From the NCBI RefSeq assembly GCF_018131105.1, contig NZ_JAFCJI010000001.1, positions 1,054,001 to 1,118,000 of the forward strand: a stretch of 64,000 nucleotides of DNA, given 5' to 3'. Source of the stretch: Bradyrhizobium manausense. GTDB taxonomy: Bacteria > Pseudomonadota > Alphaproteobacteria > Rhizobiales > Xanthobacteraceae. Shown in pieces: positions 58,968 to 64,000 of this stretch (the stretch's first letter is position 1; each line of letters begins with the position of its first letter). The position numbers were made by a program, and so were the translations under genes. Under the pieces are notes generated by a model. The model saw only the letters and a list, made by a program, of their open reading frames with translations, had not been told where the DNA came from and did no database searches.

Positions 58968-60008
58968 CTATTTCGGCAGCGCCTTGACCTCCTTGTCCCA
59001 CTTTGTCAGCAGCCGCGAGCGCTCGGCCGAGGAGCCGTACTTGACGAAATCGTAGTTGATCAGCTTCATCTCGTTCATCTTCGGCGCCTGCGGGGGCACC
59101 GGCGCATTCTTGTTGGACGGGACCTGATACGATTTCGCGGCGGCGCCGAGAGCCTGCGCGGCGGGCGTCAGCGCCCAGTCGTAGAACTTCTTGGCGTTCT
59201 CCAGATTGCGCGCGCCCTTGACGATCGACATCGAGCCGATCTCGTAGCCCGTGCCCTCGCATGGCGCGACGGGCTTGATCGGGTCGCCCTGTACCGCGAA
59301 GACGACGGCATCATGGATGAAGACGATGCCGACGGCGGTTTCGCCCAGGCTTGCCGCCTTCGCCGGCGCGGCGCCTGATTTGGTGTACTGGCTGACATTC
59401 TTGTGCAGGGCCTTGAGATAATCGAAGCCCTTGTCCTCGCCCATCAGCTGCACGACCGTGGCCAGCAGGGTATAGGCCGTGCCGGACGAGTTCGGGTCGG
59501 CGACCTGCACGTCATCCTTGAGTTTGGGGTTGAGCAGATCGGCCCAGCATTTCGGCTCCGGGATGCCCTTGGCCTTGATCTGCTCGGTGTTGAAGCCGAA
59601 GCCGAGCGCGCCGGCATAGATGCCGATCGAGCGCTGCTTCGCCGCTTTCCACTGGTTCAACGCCCAATCCTGCAGATCCTTGTTGGCGGGAGATTCGTAT
59701 TCGAGCGTCAGCCCCTCTTCGGCCGCCTGAAGATGCGGGTCGCCGGTGCCGCCCCACCAGATGTCGGCGCGCGGATTCGAGGCCTCCGCCCTGAGCTGCG
59801 CGTAGACTTCGCCGGCTGATTTTCGCGTCATCGCAACCTTGATGCCCGTCTCCTTCTCGAAGGTGGTGGACATCGCGCGGCACCATTCCTCCTGCACGCC
59901 GCAATACATGACGAGCGAACCCTGGGCCGACGCCGGCGCAGCGGCTGCGCCCACGATCAGGATGCCGGCACCGAGCAGAACTCTTGCAGTCAAAGATCTC
60001 AAAAGCAT
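58968..60008 (-). CDS. ABC transporter substrate-binding protein, formally 'ferric' family, likely a phosphorylated-polyol binder
   Basis: 346 residues from the ATG at 60008, with GGAGGT 6 bases upstream. The signal peptide ends APASA|QGS. The mature protein starts LVMYCGVQEEWCRAMSTTFEKETGIKV, the FbpA/AfuA fold. It contains no adjacent tyrosine pair; FbpA-type iron binders hold Fe(III) with two neighbouring tyrosines near residue 195, and the matching segment here is GIVFIHDAVVFAV. Together with the inositol monophosphatase and inositol dehydrogenase genes upstream, this favours an organic phosphate ligand. The ligand is an inference. Confidence 0.8.
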   Translation of the reverse strand: MLLRSLTARVLLGAGILIVGAAAAPASAQGSLVMYCGVQEEWCRAMSTTFEKETGIKVAMTRKSAGEVYAQLRAEASNPRADIWWGGTGDPHLQAAEEGLTLEYESPANKDLQDWALNQWKAAKQRSIGIYAGALGFGFNTEQIKAKGIPEPKCWADLLNPKLKDDVQVADPNSSGTAYTLLATVVQLMGEDKGFDYLKALHKNVSQYTKSGAAPAKAASLGETAVGIVFIHDAVVFAVQGDPIKPVAPCEGTGYEIGSMSIVKGARNLENAKKFYDWALTPAAQALGAAAKSYQVPSNKNAPVPPQAPKMNEMKLINYDFVKYGSSAERSRLLTKWDKEVKALPK

Positions 60009-60102
60009 GGCCCACCTCCCCGGAAACGAGAACTTGATGTTCTTCGCAATTGGGAGCGATGGTGGAGCCTTCACCGCCTCAAAGCAATAGTCGTCGCGCG
60101 GA

Positions 60103-60891
60103 CTAGGTAATTCCCGTGATTTCGCCGAGCTGCGATGCCAGCGCGGGCGTGCAACACAGGATCGGGTTGCCCTTGCTGATGCCGTCCCCGGCAAAGAAAT
60201 CGTTCACCCAGCCGCCGGCCTCGCCGACGATCACAATGCCGGCGGCGACGTCCCAGGCGTTGATGTGCAGCTCGGCATAGGCGTCGGTGCGCGCGTTGGC
60301 GACATGACAGAGGCCCAGAGTGCCGGAACCCGAGCGCTTGATCGAGCAGCCGGCGGCATAACCGCGGCCGATCACGTCGAGATAGCGCTGGGCGGGCAGG
60401 CGGGCCGACCAGCCCAGTTCGACATAGGCGCGTCGGATATCATCGACGCCGGAGACCGCGATCCTCCGCCCGTTCAGCGTCGCGCCCTGGCCGCGTTGGG
60501 CGACATAGAGCTCGTCCAGCGCCGGTGCGGCGACGATCCCGATCGTCGGCTCGCGGTTGAGCAGGAAGCCCATGGAGATGCACCAGTTGCGATCGCCATG
60601 GGCGAAGTTCGAAGTGCCGTCGATCGGATCGATGATCCAGACCGCATCGCTGGCCTCGCCGCCGCCTTCCTCGCCAATGACGGTGTCGCCAGGGAAAAGC
60701 TCCGCCAGCCGCGCACGCAAAGAGTCCTCGACGGCGCCATCGGCGACGGTGAGCCAATCCTGCGCCCCCTTCATCGAGATGCCGAGGCTTTCCTTGCGGC
60801 CGAAATAGTCGAGCGCGATGCGCCCGGCCTCGGCGACGAGGCCCTGGGCTGCGTAGCGGCGCAGCAGGAGTTCGGCCGGCGTCATGGTCAA
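60103..60891 (-). CDS. Inositol monophosphatase family protein
   Basis: 262 residues, typical length. Metal-binding motifs of the Li-sensitive phosphatase family are present: GEEGGG, WIIDPIDGTSNFAHG and INAWDVAAGIVIVGEAGG. It hydrolyses myo-inositol monophosphates and sometimes other sugar phosphates. Its start overlaps the iolG stop by 4 bp (60888-60891), so it is translationally coupled to inositol dehydrogenase. This strongly suggests it produces free inositol for that enzyme. The binding-protein gene follows after 94 bp. Confidence 0.9.
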   Translation of the reverse strand: MTMTPAELLLRRYAAQGLVAEAGRIALDYFGRKESLGISMKGAQDWLTVADGAVEDSLRARLAELFPGDTVIGEEGGGEASDAVWIIDPIDGTSNFAHGDRNWCISMGFLLNREPTIGIVAAPALDELYVAQRGQGATLNGRRIAVSGVDDIRRAYVELGWSARLPAQRYLDVIGRGYAAGCSIKRSGSGTLGLCHVANARTDAYAELHINAWDVAAGIVIVGEAGGWVNDFFAGDGISKGNPILCCTPALASQLGEITGIT

Positions 60892-61892
60892 TCGGCCTTG
60901 ATGGCGACGGGGCGGCCGGTGCGGGCCGATTCGGTGGCGGCGTCAGCGAGCATCTGCGCGCGCAGCCCGTCGTGCCCGGTCGGGGAGAGCGCAACCTTGC
61001 CGGCGCAGGCATCGATGAAGGCAGCGAGTTCGGCGCGATAGGCGGCGGCATAGCGTTCGAGGAAGAAGTTCTGCACCGGATCGGCTCGGAAGCCCTGGCC
61101 GGTCGCGATCTCGACGGTCGTCTCGTGGATGTTGCCGGCCCTCAGCATTCCCTTCGAGCCATGCACCTCGATGCGCTGGTCGTAGCCGTAAGTGGCACGG
61201 CGCGAATTCGAGATCTGCGCGATGCGCCCGGTCGCCGTCTTCATCAGCACGGCGGCGGTGTCGACGTCGCCGGCTTCGCCGATGGCCTTGTCCACCAGCG
61301 CCGAGCCGAGCGCGAAGACCTCGACCGGCTCCTCTGCCAGCAGAAAGCGCGCCATGTCAAAATCATGGATCATCATGTCGCGGAAGAGTCCGCCCGAGCG
61401 TTTCACATAATCGACCGGCGGTGGTCCGGGATCACGCGAGATGACGCTGACGATCTCGATCTCGCCGGCCTCGCCGCTGCGCAGCCGTTTCTCCAGGCCT
61501 GCGAAGTTCGGATCAAAGCGGCGGTTGAAGCCGATCATCAGAGACTTGCCTGACTTTTCGACCGTGGCCAGGCAGCGGCGGATGCGGTCCGAATCGAGAT
61601 CGACGGGCTTCTCGCAGAACACCGCCTTGCCGGCCGAGACGGCGGATTCGATCAGGTCGGCATGCGTATCGGTCGGCGTGCAGATCAGAATGGCGTCGAT
61701 GCCGGAATCGCTCATGATCGCGTCCGCATCGGCCACCTTCGCACCTGTCGCCTGCGCCAGCGAGGATGCGGCCTCGATTGAGGCGTCGGCCACGGCAACC
61801 AGCCGTGCATCGCCGCGCGCCGCGACATTGAGAGCGTGAATGCGCCCGATCCTGCCGGCGCCGAGAAGTCCAAACCGCATTGTCATCTTCAT
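60888..61892 (-). CDS. iolG: Inositol 2-dehydrogenase
   Basis: 334 residues from the ATG at 61892; in-frame ATGs at 61886 and 61880 are also possible, and no ribosome site decides. The NAD-binding Rossmann motif is GAGRIGRIHA, followed by EKPVDLD (catalytic lysine) and DMMIHDFDMARF containing the conserved D...H pair of the Gfo/Idh/MocA family. It oxidises myo-inositol to scyllo-inosose, the first step of inositol breakdown. It is divergent from iolD, 240 bp away, and heads the leftward transporter operon. Confidence 0.88.
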   Translation of the reverse strand: MKMTMRFGLLGAGRIGRIHALNVAARGDARLVAVADASIEAASSLAQATGAKVADADAIMSDSGIDAILICTPTDTHADLIESAVSAGKAVFCEKPVDLDSDRIRRCLATVEKSGKSLMIGFNRRFDPNFAGLEKRLRSGEAGEIEIVSVISRDPGPPPVDYVKRSGGLFRDMMIHDFDMARFLLAEEPVEVFALGSALVDKAIGEAGDVDTAAVLMKTATGRIAQISNSRRATYGYDQRIEVHGSKGMLRAGNIHETTVEIATGQGFRADPVQNFFLERYAAAYRAELAAFIDACAGKVALSPTGHDGLRAQMLADAATESARTGRPVAIKAD

Positions 61893-61943
61893 GTCCGTCG
61901 AAGACGGAGGCACTCCCTGGGTGGCATATTTTCTTTGTCTTGC

Positions 61944-61970
61944 TTGACTATTCGAATAAGCATTCCATTC
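61944..61970. promoter_or_regulatory. Candidate operator in the iolG-iolD divergent region
   Basis: TATTCGAATA at 61949-61958 is a perfect 10-bp palindrome. It overlaps CGAA-N6-TTCC (61953-61966), one base from GGAA-N6-TTCC, which I recall as the IolR motif of Sinorhizobium meliloti. TTGACT at 61944-61949 could be a -35 box for the rightward gene. The 240-bp region separates the two divergent inositol genes, where control would be expected. Confidence 0.4.
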
Positions 61971-62132
61971 TCTGCGCCGCTTAGTCAAGGTCGGAGCGTG
62001 CCGTCTCGATGTCATCAGCCGCGTTACGGAATCGTATCGGATTGCACGACGACGAAGGCGCGGTCGGCGCAACGACGGAACATTCTGGCCCGATGATCGA
62101 AGCCGGGCGGCGCGGTTGAGCAGGAGTGAGTG

Positions 62133-63974
62133 ATGGCGACGATCAGGCTCACCATGGCGCAGGCGCTCGTTGCTGCGATGGCCGCGCAGAGGACGGTGAT
62201 CGACGGACAGGACCAGCCGCTCTTTGCCGGCGTCTGGGCCATCTTCGGGCACGGCAATGTCGCGGGGCTCGGCGAGGCGCTGTATGCGGTGCGCGATCGT
62301 CTGCCGACCTTTCGCGCGCATAATGAGCAGGCGATGGCGCATGCCGCGATCGCCCTTGCCAAGGCCTCGCGCCGCCGGCGCATGATGGCGGTGACGAGTT
62401 CGATCGGCCCCGGCGCGACCAATATGGTGACGGCGGCTGCGGTCGCTCACGTCAACCGCCTGCCGGTGCTGCTGTTGCCTGGCGATGTCTTCGCCGGACG
62501 CCGCCCCGATCCGGTGCTGCAGCAGATCGAGGATTTCGGCGACGGGACCGTCTCCGCCAATGACTGCTTCCGGCCCGTCTCTCGCTATTTCGATCGCATC
62601 ACCCGGCCCGAGCAGATCATGCCTGCTTTCGAGCGGGCGATGCAGGTTCTGACGGATGCTGCCGAATGCGGGCCCGTGACGCTCGCGCTCTGTCAGGACG
62701 TGCAGACCGAAGCCTACGACTATCCCGACTGGTTCTTCGCCGAACGCGTCTGGCAGCCGCGCCGGGCGCGGGCCGACGTGACGCAGTTGGCGCAGGCCGC
62801 AGCGCTGCTCAAGGCGGCGAAGCGCCCGCTCGTCGTCGCCGGCGGCGGCGTCCTCTACAGCGAGGCGGAGGGCGATCTCGCTGCCTTCTGCACCGCGCAC
62901 GGCATCCCGGCGGCGGAAACCCAAGCCGGCAAGAGCGCGCTGCCGCACGACCATCCGCTCAATCTCGGCGCGATCGGCGTCACCGGCACAGGCGCGGCCA
63001 ACGATGCGGCGCGGCGTGCCGATCTCGTGCTCGCGATTGGCACGCGGTTGCAGGACTTCACCACAGGATCACGCTCGCTTTTCGCCGATCCCGCCTGCCG
63101 GATCGTCGGCCTCAACACGCAGAGCTTCGATGCGGGCAAGCATTGTGCGCAGCCGCTCGTTGCCGATGCCAAGGCCGCTCTGGCCGAACTCGGCGCCGCA
63201 CTTCGGGGCTGGGTGGCGCCCGCCATCTGGACCGAGCAGGCAAGGACCGGCCGCACGGTCTGGCTGGAAACGGCTGCACGCTACCTGGCTGCCGGCAACG
63301 AAACCTTGCCGAGCGACGCGCAGGTCATCGGCGCCGTTCAACGCCGCAGCCGGCCTGACGATGTCGTGCTCTGCGCCGCCGGCGGCTTGCCCGGCGAGCT
63401 GCACAAGCTCTGGCAGGCGGGCGCGCCCGGCGGCTACCACATGGAATACGGCTATTCCTGCATGGGCTACGAGATCGCCGGCGGGCTCGGCGTCAAGCTC
63501 GCCGATCCCGCGCGCGAAGTCATCGTGATGGTCGGCGACGGATCCTACCTGATGATGAATTCCGAGATCGCCACGTCGGTGATGTCAGGTGTGAAGCTCA
63601 TCATCGTCGTGCTCGACAACCGCGGCTTCGGCTGCATCAACCGGCTCCAGAATGCGACCGGCGGCGCCCCCTTCAACAACCTCCTGCGCGACGCCCGCCA
63701 CGAGACGCTGCCGGCGATCGACTTCGCAGCCCACGCGGCCGCGATGGGCGCGGTCGCGCGCAAGGTCGCTGGGCTCACCGAGCTGGAAGCGGCGTTCGAC
63801 GAGGCGCGAGGTCACGATCGGACCAGCGTCGTCGTGATCGACACCGACCCGTTGCCTTCGACCGATGCCGGCGGCCATTGGTGGGATGTCGCGGTGCCGG
63901 AGGTCTCGGAGCGCGCCGAGGTCGAGGCCGCAAGGCGCGGATATGTCGAGGCGCTCGTGCGCCGCAAATACTGA
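62133..63974 (+). CDS. iolD: 3D-(3,5/4)-trihydroxycyclohexane-1,2-dione hydrolase
   Basis: 613 residues from the ATG at 62133 with AGGAG 6 bases upstream. It is a thiamine-diphosphate enzyme: the N-terminal domain has FGHGNVAGLGEAL and FRAHNEQAMAHAA, with the cofactor-activating glutamate. The C-terminal cofactor motif runs from GDGSYLMMNSEIATS to NRGFGCI. IolD opens the inositol-derived ring. The N-terminal pattern distinguishes it from acetolactate synthase. A further gene begins 15 bp later, as expected for an iolDE order. Confidence 0.93.
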   Translation: MATIRLTMAQALVAAMAAQRTVIDGQDQPLFAGVWAIFGHGNVAGLGEALYAVRDRLPTFRAHNEQAMAHAAIALAKASRRRRMMAVTSSIGPGATNMVTAAAVAHVNRLPVLLLPGDVFAGRRPDPVLQQIEDFGDGTVSANDCFRPVSRYFDRITRPEQIMPAFERAMQVLTDAAECGPVTLALCQDVQTEAYDYPDWFFAERVWQPRRARADVTQLAQAAALLKAAKRPLVVAGGGVLYSEAEGDLAAFCTAHGIPAAETQAGKSALPHDHPLNLGAIGVTGTGAANDAARRADLVLAIGTRLQDFTTGSRSLFADPACRIVGLNTQSFDAGKHCAQPLVADAKAALAELGAALRGWVAPAIWTEQARTGRTVWLETAARYLAAGNETLPSDAQVIGAVQRRSRPDDVVLCAAGGLPGELHKLWQAGAPGGYHMEYGYSCMGYEIAGGLGVKLADPAREVIVMVGDGSYLMMNSEIATSVMSGVKLIIVVLDNRGFGCINRLQNATGGAPFNNLLRDARHETLPAIDFAAHAAAMGAVARKVAGLTELEAAFDEARGHDRTSVVVIDTDPLPSTDAGGHWWDVAVPEVSERAEVEAARRGYVEALVRRKY

Positions 63975-63989
63975 TCAAGCGAGGACGAC

Positions 63990-64000
63990 ATGCCTATCCG
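63990..64000 (+). CDS. Start of the next gene, cut by the window edge (possibly iolE)
   Basis: An ATG at 63990 follows GAGGAC at a proper distance and reads MPI, then leaves the window. Only three codons are visible. By position after iolD another inositol catabolic gene such as iolE is likely, but the sequence itself cannot show it. Confidence 0.4.

Noticed and set aside
55709..60008. Annotation of the transporter as a ferric iron (FutABC/FbpABC) system
   Set aside because: The binding protein lacks paired tyrosines, and the operon partners are inositol phosphatase and inositol dehydrogenase. No Irr- or RirA-like box was seen upstream.
61893..62954. Extension of the iolG frame upstream to 62954
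   Set aside because: The extra 350 residues lie opposite iolD and look nothing like the Gfo/Idh/MocA family; the protein proper starts at the Rossmann motif near 61892.

Overview
The window is about 64 kb of GC-rich chromosomal DNA with tightly packed genes. It looks like a soil alphaproteobacterium of the Bradyrhizobium kind. The signs are the aerobic cobalamin genes (cobF), many ABC uptake systems, Bug-type (TctC) binding proteins, HWE/HisKA_2 kinases, Mo-hydroxylase genes and inositol catabolism. The genus is inferred from gene content and style, not proven. I saw no rRNA, tRNA, CRISPR array, insertion sequence or phage gene.

Layout. 1-2692: end of a cobalamin biosynthesis run (cobA-like C-terminus, cobF, cobT) convergent with a CobC-like phosphatase. 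2765-6883: a cobalamin riboswitch ahead of a TonB-dependent receptor and a PepSY membrane protein. 6999-10756: an arylmalonate-decarboxylase-like enzyme, a hydantoinase and a succinate-semialdehyde-type dehydrogenase, closed by a two-way terminator. 10811-14164: MFS transporter, AraC regulator and an unknown gene. 14283-25397: two paralogous giant regulators (winged helix + NTPase + repeat region) transcribed leftward, bracketing a rightward stress cluster: HisKA_2 kinase, VOC protein, Tat-exported epoxide hydrolase, enoyl-CoA hydratase-like protein, OsmC and MsrA. A 10-bp direct repeat containing CTAAC occurs upstream of several of these genes. 25724-26713: TctC-type binding protein.

26773-49427 is one leftward block of about 22.6 kb with 21 genes. 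It runs from a Liv-type binding protein and AraC regulator through LivH, LivM, LivG, a LivF fused to a Tm-1-like domain, a PEP-hydrolase-like TIM barrel, a flotillin with 44-residue repeats, two SRPBCC proteins and the FAD, Fe-S and (split) Mo subunits of a xanthine-dehydrogenase-family enzyme. It then continues to MoxR and VWA maturation proteins, three lactonase-type hydrolases (one fused to an isochorismatase domain), a flavodoxin-fold reductase and a FucU-type mutarotase. I read it as import and Mo-dependent oxidation of an unknown compound through a lactone intermediate.

49825-55687: a FAN1-type nuclease fused to a DnaQ-type exonuclease, a thioredoxin-fold protein, a membrane histidine kinase, DNA polymerase IV and TspO. 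55709-64000: a leftward operon iolG - inositol monophosphatase - binding protein - fused permease - ATPase, divergent from iolD. The transporter resembles those usually called ferric, but the binding protein lacks the paired tyrosines of iron binders. With its neighbours it is a good candidate for uptake and breakdown of a phosphorylated inositol or related polyol phosphate.
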